Part shown: piece by piece, positions 1 through 10,052 of the stretch
Layout: each line of letters starts with the position of its first letter
How positions within the stretch are numbered: position 1 is the stretch's first letter
From: Symbiodinium natans
Lineage: Eukaryota > Sar > Dinophyceae > Suessiales > Symbiodiniaceae
Assembly (NCBI GenBank): GCA_905221605.1
Contig: CAJNDS010000084.1
Location: forward strand, 160,001 to 224,000
Length of the DNA: 64,000 bases
Direction: 5' to 3'
Made by a program: the position numbers and the translations under genes
The notes under the pieces: model-generated
The model's database searches: none
Seen by the model: only the letters and a program-made list of their open reading frames with translations
Told to the model about the DNA's origin: nothing

Positions 1-1
1 G

Positions 2-69
<68 letters not shown>

Positions 70-325
70 GCTTGTGTTGCTTGTGTTGCTTGTGTGGCTT
101 GTGTGGCTTGTGTGGCTTGTGTGGCTTGTGTGGCTTGTGTGCTTGTGTGCTTGTGTGCTTGTGTGCTTGTGTGCTTGTGTGCTTGTGTTGTTGTTGTGGT
201 TGTGGGTGTTGTTATTGTTGTTGCTTGTTGTTCTTGAAGAAGAAGAAGAAGAAGAAGAAGAACTGTACATGCAGCTGTTGCGTTTGTGCTTGCGTGCTTG
301 TGTGCACGTGCGTTTGTCTCGTTAA
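1..325 (+). repeat. Compound TTG / CTTGTGTGG / GAA microsatellite
   Basis: A TTG trinucleotide run (about 1-70) passes into a ladder of 9-bp units (GCTTGTGTG, about 70-140) and then 8-bp units (GCTTGTGT, about 140-190). A GAA run follows at about 234-261. The stepwise change of unit length is typical of slippage. The Leu/Val-rich and Cys/Val-rich reading frames here only translate the repeat. Confidence 0.95.
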
Positions 326-948
326 GTCTGACGGTTAGTTCAATTTGCAAATTTGTCATTTGCAACAGAAAAATCGAATAAGCAGTTGTGTATTTGAAGG
401 GGCAACGCTAAAGAAGTGATTGAACAGATAGAATAGAAAGACAGACAAGTGCAAGTACAAGTAAAACACAAATGCAACAGCAACAGCTCCAACTGCAAGA
501 ATAATAGCGATAACAAGAACAACGACCAGCACCACGACTACGACGACTAGTACAGTACGATGACCAATAAGATTTTCATGTATGACTAAATCGTTTTTGT
601 CATCCCAGAGGCTGCGGCTACGGGGGGCAACACTGGCTGACTCATTTCAGGTCACGCGCCACCGCAGCCGCAAGCCAAACCGATCCGCCAGATTCAACAC
701 AAGAAGAACCCTAAGCTCCCAGGGACAAAGCCCGAAACTCGCAACGGAAACCGTGACCCCAAACCATATTAGGTTTGCTGAATCCCTGTGACCCCTCAAA
801 CTGGGGTGCCCAGCTGGGTCCGTAGGACCGGAGGGAGAGTCGGGTGTCGAGATGCCCTGCAGCGAGTTCCGTGGGCTGCCTGGCAGGACAGGCTGGGGGC
901 TTCTGCTGGCCTTTGATATATAGTCGGGGACGCCTGTTGTCCGACCAA

Positions 949-997
<49 letters not shown>

Positions 998-3032
998 TAC
1001 ATCCACAAAGCGTCCTTGAAGCCTCCAGCCCGTACTGTGTAGTCCCTGCACCAAGTTCCCGGCGGAGGCTCATGCCAGGTGCCTTGGTCCACAACTTTCT
1101 AAAGATCGACTATCGAGTTTACACAGGTTCAAGGAAAACGTATGTAGGGCAAGGTATATCTGAATTTGCGTCAACTAAGGTATTCTGGGCAGAAGGACTT
1201 TCTACATATCCTGGTTCTAGGGCAGCATTCCCATGCATCAAGTCCTGGTGCGTGCACTTGCGGCTAACTCGTCAGTTGTGCTTCAAAAACAAGTCTTGAG
1301 AAACCACTCCGCGTCGAAAGGGGGTGGTTGCATGGCTGCACTCTATGATAGCATGCACGTCTTTCACATATCAGAGACGTCTGTTTGAGTCTGGATTACG
1401 AGCCGGAACCTTGCTGAACCCGGTGATTGGAGTAACACGGGGAAACCATTGGCAAAGCCGCAAAAACTGTAATGTTGGACCTGCTTTAATGTAACCCCCC
1501 CCCCCCCAAACAACCGAGGACCCTGAATTAAAAAAACAAACAGTCAGGCAGTGAAGGGGTCAGGAGATTGGACCAGATCTCAAACTAAGAACTTGGACCT
1601 CAAAACCACGAAAAAGACAGTCACGGCCCGAAAGCTTTTCATTATAGTGTACCCCCAAAAGAATTAAGGGCCAACATCCTGAACAGCCGAAAGATTTTAT
1701 TGCGGGTGCAACATTCAAACCCGCAACAGGTCCCTGGCAGGCCAGGTCGCCATCGCCATCTCTGGCCTGCGACAGCGCAGGAGTCCGGAGTATTCCAGAT
1801 TATAACAGAGTTTTCCAGCGTACACTCAGTCACGTTTGTCACCTCTGTCCGGTCCGTACCTTCATGGTGGCCGAAATGAGATGAAATCCGAATCCATCCC
1901 CAGCCCTATGCTGGGCCCCAAACGTCCAAGCGGACGCTGCGCCTCAGGGTTGGCGATTTTTCATGGGTTCGACCGTCACACTCTTTTTTGCTGGGCTTGG
2001 CCGATTTTGGGGTTATTGTGGGTCCTTGCTCAAGGCGGCTTCCTCTCTTACTGTAGATCTTCAGATCTTTTCCCCATCCGTCTGGCATACTCTGCACTGT
2101 CCTTTACAGTCGAGGATCGAGGCTGGAAATCCGTAGGCATCCGTAGGCCGGAGATGGGGCCGCCAACAACTCAAAACAAAAAAATGCCGATCTAGTTCAC
2201 CCTTTACACACCAGACTCCTAACCCCAAGGACCCTAACGCAAACGACACGCCCTGAACTTCACGAAGCTTTTTGGCTTACACTGCTGTTTCCTGTGGAGA
2301 AATGTTTGCAGCTGCACAAACGCCGAGCTCTTGACCAACGGGCTCCTCGAACCCGCGCCTGGGCATGTGGGCAGCTCAATGGAAGGGTGCGCAAATCTTG
2401 GTCGAGTGATTCTGCCGACAATTTAAAACACAAACACAGCTAAGCGTACATGTTGGGCATTTCTGTTATATCATGTAATATCCGAATGCCTTGTCACCCG
2501 AAACACACAAAAACACCAAGGCATCCTTCCTCCACTTGGCCCGGCACGGCGGAGCGCGAGGGGTGTAGGATGAAAGCCCTGGGACTTGGGGAGGTTTTAG
2601 GGCTTCCAGCTAGGCTTGAAAGCATCTAGGGCGGTGATGGAGGGAACGAAACTCCGGCACCGACACTCACAAAAGAATCTACCTAGTGCAGCTGGGGCTG
2701 CTTGGGGGGAGCATCAGTTCATGTCTGGAGTTTTCGGGGATGGGTCAGTCACTATGCTTGTGATTTTTCTTTTTGAATGTCTTCTTTTATTCTCGATCTG
2801 GACCTTGGATGATGAGAGAAATTGGGGCCTCCGGCCCATGGTGTGTTATACCAACCATGCTCATAGACTATGATTTAGACCAATCGACGGGGATTCCGAG
2901 ATGGTTGAGGAGCCTGCCGCAGAGACTCAGGAGACACGGTCGCTGAGGACGCTAAGGCCATGGGGTCCATGGGGTGTGCGGTGGTGTGCGGTGTACAATG
3001 TGCGGTCTTCGGTGTCGCGGTCTCTGTCTGTG
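326..3032. other. Gene-free stretch with homopolymers
   Basis: I see no coding region here. The longest open frames (for example 844-1299 plus and 647-1054 minus) exist only because they read through the long G run as poly-Gly or poly-Pro. A C run lies at about 1496-1507. The rest is unique sequence with scattered CCCTAA-like words and no recognisable domain. Confidence 0.6.
949..995 (+). repeat. 47-base uninterrupted G run
   Basis: Forty-seven consecutive G residues, an extreme homopolymer able to form stacked G-quadruplexes. Its true length in the organism may differ, because long homopolymers are poorly measured by sequencing. Confidence 0.95.
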
Positions 3033-4285
<1,253 letters not shown>

Positions 4286-4330
4286 CTGTGCTCCGCACCA
4301 CCCCAAAAAGAACCTCTGGGTGGGTGGGCG

Positions 4331-4456
4331 GGCAAAAGAGGGTCTGGATCATAAGATGGGGGCAGCTGTGATTCAAGCCACAATGGCTAGTCATCATGCA
4401 TCATTATACGAGCACCTGGACCCTGCCCAACCAGCCATCCTCAGGTGCAACTGCAT
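4331..4456 (-). repeat. Split direct repeat A2
   Basis: Identical over 126 bp to A1 at 11957-12082. It touches B1 with no spacer at 4456/4457. A 45-bp spacer (4286-4330) separates it from B2. Confidence 0.95.
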
Positions 4457-4467
4457 AATGCATGCAG
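4451..4467. promoter_or_regulatory. Probable recombinase crossover site at the B1/A2 joint
   Basis: Across the exact B1/A2 joint lies an inverted repeat: CTGCAT (4451-4456), five spacer bases, ATGCAG (4462-4467). Tyrosine recombinases commonly cut within a short spacer between inverted binding arms. Each half is also found at an outer terminus of the element (CTGCAT at 12077-12082, ATGCAG at 4109-4114). The site assignment is inference from symmetry and position. Confidence 0.6.
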
Positions 4468-4638
4468 GCTGCCCAAGATGTAGCGCAGGATGCACGGACA
4501 CTCGCTCTTTTTCCATATGCTTGCTCGCTGACTCCAGGTTTTGGAACGGCCCTTTTACTGCGTTGGACTAGAAAGGCGGGCCGCCTGAAACTCATCAGCC
4601 GATGACTGTGCAACGCAGGCATCACGGCTGCAATGCCC
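4457..4638 (-). repeat. Split direct repeat B1
   Basis: Internal copy of the 182-bp B repeat. The 3' part of the RNase H reading frame (down to 4555) runs into it, so B2 also carries a duplicate of the last codons of that frame. Confidence 0.94.
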
Positions 4639-5418
4639 AATGAACCCTTCCCAATGCAGTAAAGCCTGCAAGGCTTCCAAAAGTGGAGTGTCGTGGTACT
4701 GGTGCCAAGGAAGGCAATCTGTGGTGGACAAGGACCAAGATTGCTGAACGGTCCAAGAGTCTGCCACGCCGTCGCGGGACAGTCCGTCCGACGGATTGTC
4801 TGCCGACGGCACGTACTCGAGCCAAACTCTGGCTTCCAGGGAAGCCCATAGCAAGTGGCACAATGCCACAATATGAGCTATGTCATCCGACGGACTAGAG
4901 CCCCGTACCAGAGCCGAACACACTGCCTGATTATCGACAAATAGCAAGATATCGCAGTTTCTTAAGACATGCTTGTAAAGCAAAGACGCCTGCAGCACTG
5001 CGAGCGCCTCTAGCGGCGCGATTTGGGTCTCTCGCTCCTGGAAAGCATCTAGGGTCGGCTTTGGGACCGTACACGCAGCACCGCACGGGCGAGGCAGGGC
5101 ATCCGCAAAGCAAAGCATGCCCAACCCTGGCGCTTGCATGACACCAGGTTCCCAGCTAGCGTCGGTGTATAAGACTACCACTGGACGTGGCTCTAGGGAA
5201 AGACGAATTTCCCTAGGCGTCACCACATCAAGCAATGCCAGCATGTACTTTAAACTGCGTCGCAACTCTGGAGTGAGTTCGTCGTCAGACTCGTACTGAC
5301 GTCTAACAAGCGGGCCCTGTCCACCTCTGGCGCAGCGTCCATACATGGCCGAACTAGCCCACTGAAAACGCCCCCGGAGTTTGGACGCTTGGCCGGATGT
5401 TAGAAAACCGGCTTGCAA
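4555..5418 (-). CDS. RNase H domain of the retroelement
   Basis: The first 50 residues (ASKLRGRF, then MYGRCARGGQGPL) look like the RT-RNase H connection of YR elements. The RNase H core follows with acidic residues Asp 86 (YTDAS), Glu 137 (APLEAL), Asp 162 (FVDNQ) and Asp 207 (SADNPSDGLSR). It would degrade RNA in the RNA:DNA hybrid during reverse transcription. It overlaps the RT frame by 19 bases in another phase, so RT and RNase H were probably one protein. The stop codon lies inside repeat B1. Confidence 0.85.
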   Translation of the reverse strand: MQAGFLTSGQASKLRGRFQWASSAMYGRCARGGQGPLVRRQYESDDELTPELRRSLKYMLALLDVVTPREIRLSLEPRPVVVLYTDASWEPGVMQAPGLGMLCFADALPRPCGAACTVPKPTLDAFQERETQIAPLEALAVLQASLLYKHVLRNCDILLFVDNQAVCSALVRGSSPSDDIAHIVALCHLLWASLEARVWLEYVPSADNPSDGLSRDGVADSWTVQQSWSLSTTDCLPWHQYHDTPLLEALQALLHWEGFIGHCSRDACVAQSSADEFQAARLSSPTQ

Positions 5419-6830
5419 ATATCCAAAATTTCGCTACGGAGAGCTTCCCGAAGGCCCGGCTTGACATCCACTTGCATGCTCAGTTTGTCTGAGGCACCGG
5501 CGAAATTGAGCAAAACTCCCAAGAAAACTCGCTGTGATGCCATGGGTTGTTGTTTAAGCTCATCAAGCACAGCCCCAAAAACTTGATACACGCACTGTAG
5601 GGATTCTTGGCCTGACCCCCGCGAGCATGCCAGGTCAAAAATGCCTGTGTCATCGAAGTAAAAAGCTGCTGCAGTCGCCAAGCACTGGCGCGCCACTGCA
5701 GTGGCAAGCGCTGGTAATCTGTTAAACTTAAGCACTGCACTTGAGAGTCCAAATGGATGCGCTCTCATGAGCGCGTAACGAATCTCCGACACACGGGGAT
5801 GCCATATGGCCACAATGAGAAGCGGCGACTCTTCCGGTACATTCGGAATCTGACGATATGCACTCTGCATATCCACACAACCAAAGACTGGCACAAACCA
5901 AGTGGGACACTGTGGGAAGGATTGGGCCAACAATCTCAGGAGCTCTTTACAGGAAGCTGCGCCGAAGTCCGGTGTGTTTGTCACGATAGTTTCCCGTGCC
6001 CAGCTAAGATCATTATGACCGCAGCTGCGGCCATTGTCGATGGGTCTCAGTTTACCGGAAGGTTGGACGTGCATGAATCGCTGCATTGGCAGCCATTGGC
6101 CCGCGCCAAACACCTGGTCTAACTGATCTTGGGAAAAGAGCCCTTCTGCCCAACCTTGCTCAATCTCGTGCACGGTGTGCTCAAGGAGCTCTTGCGCATA
6201 CTCATTGCGTGGCAAGAGGGCCTGCAACTTGGCATGCGCTGCGGGTGCCCTGGCGCGGATCTCATCCTGAAGGTTCGGTGCTGGCGGAGTGGCAGGCTGG
6301 ACCATCCGAAAAATCCCTGGGGACTCTATGGACCCAAAGAGACTAAACCCAACAACGAACCTAAGACCAATAGTGAGGTCCGGCCAATCAAGGAGGACAG
6401 CTGCAGCCGTCATGAAGGCTGGACTTTTGGAATCCGCAACCCTCGCAACAGAATCCGGCATTGCCTGACGCAACGCTTGCTCCCAGGGCGCAAAGAACTG
6501 TGCCAAGGCGAGCATGGCTCTGCGTTGGATTCTACGCCATGTCCTTAGGCAAGGCCCAAGCGCAACCATTGCACGAAGCGCGAAGCAAGCGTCCGGGTCC
6601 AATAGGGCTTGTGTGTCATATGGAGATGGGATGCACCGACTGAGCCGGATGTGTGTACCTTTGCCGACCCCTGGTGCGATCAATGGCTGCAGTGCGTGTT
6701 TCGACAAGGGGCCCCCGCGCTGCGTCCCTAGGGCCAATGACGATTGCGCAACATTGCGCTGCTGCGTCCACTGTGGACACCCAATCTCCTCACAAGATCC
6801 CCTGAGGATGCAGTCTGCACGGAACACTTG
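5400..6830 (-). CDS. Reverse transcriptase of the retroelement
   Basis: The frame is open from 7127, but its first 100 codons overlap the methyltransferase C-terminus and read as junk, so coding probably starts near 6830 by continuation from that frame. In the 575-codon numbering, fingers and palm motifs are QPSGKLRPIDN (355-365), GCVDMQSAYRQ with catalytic Asp 419, HPFGLSSAV (457-465) and the active-site box YFDD (490-493), then LGVLL (536-540). This copies element RNA into DNA. The order and spacing fit DIRS/Ngaro-type RT, in which the final box is often degenerate YxDD. The frame stops at 5400, where the thumb region continues in the frame of the RNase H ORF. Confidence 0.88.
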   Translation of the reverse strand, partial: QVFRADCILRGSCEEIGCPQWTQQRNVAQSSLALGTQRGGPLSKHALQPLIAPGVGKGTHIRLSRCIPSPYDTQALLDPDACFALRAMVALGPCLRTWRRIQRRAMLALAQFFAPWEQALRQAMPDSVARVADSKSPAFMTAAAVLLDWPDLTIGLRFVVGFSLFGSIESPGIFRMVQPATPPAPNLQDEIRARAPAAHAKLQALLPRNEYAQELLEHTVHEIEQGWAEGLFSQDQLDQVFGAGQWLPMQRFMHVQPSGKLRPIDNGRSCGHNDLSWARETIVTNTPDFGAASCKELLRLLAQSFPQCPTWFVPVFGCVDMQSAYRQIPNVPEESPLLIVAIWHPRVSEIRYALMRAHPFGLSSAVLKFNRLPALATAVARQCLATAAAFYFDDTGIFDLACSRGSGQESLQCVYQVFGAVLDELKQQPMASQRVFLGVLLNFAGASDKLSMQVDVKPGLREALRSEILDICKPVF

Positions 6831-8453
6831 AAGTATCTTGAAGTCTCCTAACTGCAAGCCGAACCCGCTCTGTAACCACCAATTCTGGCAAGGCAACTTG
6901 AAGGGATGCAAATTGCGCCCCGACCTTCTGCACAACGAATTCAGGGGACAGGAGGCCTGGGCACGACTCCAACATTCCTGGTTGAAACACTGTGCCGCGA
7001 ACTTGACGCCGAAGACACTGCTCAAAACCTGCGTAAACAGGCGGGGCAATCCCAGTTGTGCTTGGCAAAAGTTGGAACAGAAGAACCAAGACAAGCATGA
7101 CTGACGGCACATGAAAAGAATTGCCAATCAAGGATGCTCGTTTATGCTCTGTCTCACGTGGCGAGCTTGATGAGTCCTTCTCCAACCACTGCAGCATAGA
7201 GGCTGGAATGCACATGAGCGCTGCCCGCTCCGAAGCATTGGGCTGCCGCCATTGTTGCTCGCGCCAGAGCAGCGATTGCTGCTCATACGCAAAAGCAGGG
7301 TACGTGCGCCCATCCAGCTGATACCTATCACATGCTTCTGGGGATGCCCGGACATCAGGCGACTTCGGATGCACAAAAGCACGCGTGAACGTGGCGAAGG
7401 CTTCCTTTGGGACACACGCGCCCAAATTTGCCACGGGCTTAAAGGCAGGCGCAAACTTATCCTGGAACGCTACATGTTCAGGCACAGGTTTCTTACCAAC
7501 CCACACAGCGTGCATGAGCCCCGCTTTATCTTGCTCCAGCCTCATCTGGGACAAAGCTTTGATCTTGGGCGAAGATGTTAAGGAGTTTTGGCCATCCGAA
7601 CCCCAAAAACAGCGATCACGTTTAACCCACCCAAATGAGGACGCATGGACAGTGAGGGGTAGGCCACGCATTGCCTCATTTATGGCATGAACGACTGTCT
7701 TTGGCGCATGGCTAACATTCTCCAGCAGCTGCAACACAGGCGTGCGCCTGCCTAGCGAAGCCAACAGCTTACGGCAGTCAGTGGCTACCCTCGGGATCTC
7801 TTGGAAGAGCTGAGTCCTGTCTGCGTTGAGGCCTTGACGATGCTTGTGAAGGAAACTGATGTCCTGGCAAGGGGACCCTCCTGCGACTAAGACAGCAGCA
7901 TACTGGTCCTGCGCAAGTGTGTCTCTGAGGCTCTCCACGTCAAATGCTTGAGCATCGGCAAAATGGCTTATGTTTCGAAAAGCTCCACGGCACACATCAA
8001 CTGCATCACCATCCCATTCGACCGCAACCGCCCTAAAGGACACCCCCAACGCAAGCAATCAATGAAAAGGGCTCCTATGCCGTCAAACATAGAGATCACA
8101 AGGATGGGCCCAATATGGTGCAGAGTCCAAACACTCTGCGGCAAGGGCGTGACACCCTCATAGTACACAAAGCTGCTCTGGGGCATCACTTGCGCACCTG
8201 GAGCGCACTTTGGCCTAAGCTGCCTAGACCCCACCCCGGCACTGACTTTGCGGGAGGAACATCCTTGCCCACACACGGACACGGTCCGGGCACTAGATGT
8301 CGGTGTCTTGTCGATGACTCTACGCCTGGCAGGTTTGGGAGGCAAGGGAGGGGGTACTGGGTTCTTAGCAACAGGCGGTAACGTTGCGCCTTGGACCTCC
8401 TTGCACGTCACTGCGGCTGGATTCTGAGGGAGAGACTGGCCCATCTGGGCCAT
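6790..8453 (-). CDS. C5-cytosine DNA methyltransferase domain (DNMT3-like), one frameshift
   Basis: Two frames, 8453-7968 and 8058-6790, join near 8000-8058. The first carries a Pro-rich linker and the AdoMet-binding motif I (FDGIGAL). The second continues with V-E-W-D (motif II), the catalytic motif IV GGSPCQDIS (Cys 64 of that frame), motif VI ENV (113-115), motif VIII RDRCFWG (about 147-153), a probable target-recognition region, and motif X (IGNSFHVPS). All core motifs of a C5 methyltransferase are present and in order. The wording of motifs IV and VIII is closer to DNMT3 than to DNMT1 or bacterial enzymes. It would transfer a methyl group to cytosine C5 in DNA. Classical DIRS elements carry an adenine (DAM-like) methyltransferase instead. 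The frame runs straight into the RT frame near 6800, so both may be one polyprotein. The frameshift puts activity of this copy in doubt. Confidence 0.85.
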
Positions 8454-8513
8454 GACAGGGGTGGCCTCACCCTGGCCCTGCGGCAGGCCTTCCAGGCCAG
8501 GGCGGCCTACATC

Positions 8514-9617
8514 CTAGCGGTTCGGGCACCGCAGACGATTATGCTGTGTACTGGCACACACCTTGCCCGACGCAAGAAGCACGTCGCACGCGTGCAGATC
8601 TTGGCAATCGGCCTTGGCACAACCTCTGTTGTCATTCCATCTCTTACACAATGTGCGTCCCACATGCTCACGTGCAGTTTTTGCCTTCTTGCCAGGGGAA
8701 GTGTCTGAAGGCGCCGTTTCCAGCTCAGGTCTCTTGCGGGTGGGCGGCTGAAGCCACATGAGTTCCTGCTCCTGGTAGGCTTTCTGAAATGCTTCTCCCA
8801 GAGGCCATTGCTGGCGGGAAAGTTCAACCACACGAGCTCGGCACTGCTCGTCGCGAACCTTAAGCCACTCCACAGGTGCACTGAACTCCGTGGCATGCCT
8901 TAGTGCAGCGTCACAGTAGTCCAGAAGCGCTCCCAGTGGAGCCATGAGCACCTTGGTGCCTTTGTTCAACTTGGACTCTGTCTGGAAAGTACCTGCAACA
9001 GTGTATGCATTCACAAGCACCCGCAGCCTCTGGTAGTACTCTGCTACAGACTGGGCTGCCCTGGAATCGTCCTCAGGACGGATCTGGAGTTTTGCTGCGC
9101 CTAAGTGAATGAAGTGATCATTCTTAGGCCGATTGGCAGCAAACAATGACTTCACCTTGTCCACTGCGATGACAGTGAGGGTACCTCGCTGCAACTCACG
9201 CCACACACGACCCAGCAATGTGTCGCTCGGGGCCATATACACGGTAAGTTCCAGGTTGTAGCGCTTGCGCCACGCATCAAGCAAACTCTCTTGCGTACTG
9301 GCATCCAGCGGATCGTCTAAATCATCTGCTGACTGACCTTGCTGAGCACGCGCCTCCACCCTAAGGATAGACGCTCTGGCCGTTCTCCACGCCGACCTCA
9401 ACCTAGCGAGCAGTAACGGCTTGTTTGGGGCATTCTTGGTGTGGTCACAAGCCGACAAGATGACCGTGTCCAGCTCGGACTCATAGCCCTGCACCGTGAC
9501 TATGTTGCAAAAGTCACTGAGCGTTTCAATGCCCAAAGTGGTTTCGCACCACTTGGTGAGCTCATCGGGGAGCCGCTGCTCCTCAAAACATCGCCTAAAG
9601 TCCCCTGCTTTCGCCAT
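8514..9617 (-). CDS. Gag-like nucleic-acid-binding protein with CCCH zinc finger
   Basis: The frame is open from 9683, but the Met at 9617 (MAKAGDF...) is the likelier start because the preceding 22 residues are an unrelated hydrophobic stretch. The N-terminal domain includes a motif LGIET followed by W-R-x-A-R, which is also found at the start of the recombinase protein. A basic stretch (PGKKAKT) leads to a C-terminal zinc finger with Cys 346, Cys 355, Cys 360 and His 364 in the 389-codon numbering, followed by more Cys residues. This is the usual position of RNA-binding fingers in Gag proteins. It would coat element RNA. It lies just upstream of the methyltransferase frame. The role is inferred from position and finger; there is no clear capsid domain. 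Confidence 0.65.
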   Translation of the reverse strand: MAKAGDFRRCFEEQRLPDELTKWCETTLGIETLSDFCNIVTVQGYESELDTVILSACDHTKNAPNKPLLLARLRSAWRTARASILRVEARAQQGQSADDLDDPLDASTQESLLDAWRKRYNLELTVYMAPSDTLLGRVWRELQRGTLTVIAVDKVKSLFAANRPKNDHFIHLGAAKLQIRPEDDSRAAQSVAEYYQRLRVLVNAYTVAGTFQTESKLNKGTKVLMAPLGALLDYCDAALRHATEFSAPVEWLKVRDEQCRARVVELSRQQWPLGEAFQKAYQEQELMWLQPPTRKRPELETAPSDTSPGKKAKTAREHVGRTLCKRWNDNRGCAKADCQDLHACDVLLASGKVCASTQHNRLRCPNR

Positions 9618-9739
9618 GGCGACAACGCACGATCCTATCCCAAGCACCGCTGGCAAAACCAAAACTAGAAAGGAAGCAGACAAGTTGTCAAGTTATGCAT
9701 TTGCGGTCGAAGAACACACGCAACTGCAAAGGTGCGGTA

Positions 9740-10030
9740 TCATGTCATTCGTTTAGCCAGTCTGCGCAAGAACTCGGTGTCAAGACCGAACAGCCCCACA
9801 GAGTGGCCAGCCGCCGTCACGAACCTCAAAGGCATGCGCAGCGTAGTGGCCCGATAGTCCATCACAAGCTGTACACGTGTCATGCTCGATGACCTAACAC
9901 GACGCCCAGCCCGTACGCTTAAAACAAAATCTGAAGCGCAGGCAGAAGGCACTGTGGAAAAGGTGACATGAGCCCCACACGCGTATGCAGCTTTAGAACA
10001 TGGAGCAACACGCGACACCTCAAGCACCAC
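9740..10030 (-). CDS. Small unassigned ORF between recombinase and Gag
   Basis: An open frame of 96 codons filling most of the gap between the recombinase and Gag-like genes; it has no ATG at its listed start, so its true beginning is uncertain. The C-terminal half (LRMPLRFV then GLFGLDTEFL) faintly recalls the last strands of a retropepsin, where an I-L-G-x-D-F-L motif is usual, but no catalytic D-T/S-G is visible. I would call it unknown; a degenerate protease is only a guess. Confidence 0.35.
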   Translation of the reverse strand: MVLEVSRVAPCSKAAYACGAHVTFSTVPSACASDFVLSVRAGRRVRSSSMTRVQLVMDYRATTLRMPLRFVTAAGHSVGLFGLDTEFLRRLAKRMT

Positions 10031-10052
10031 TTTCGGCGCGAACCTGCTGGAA

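Noticed and set aside
844-1299. 151-codon plus frame and minus frames over 647-1094
   Set aside because: Held open by the 47-base G run (poly-Gly or poly-Pro); no domain.
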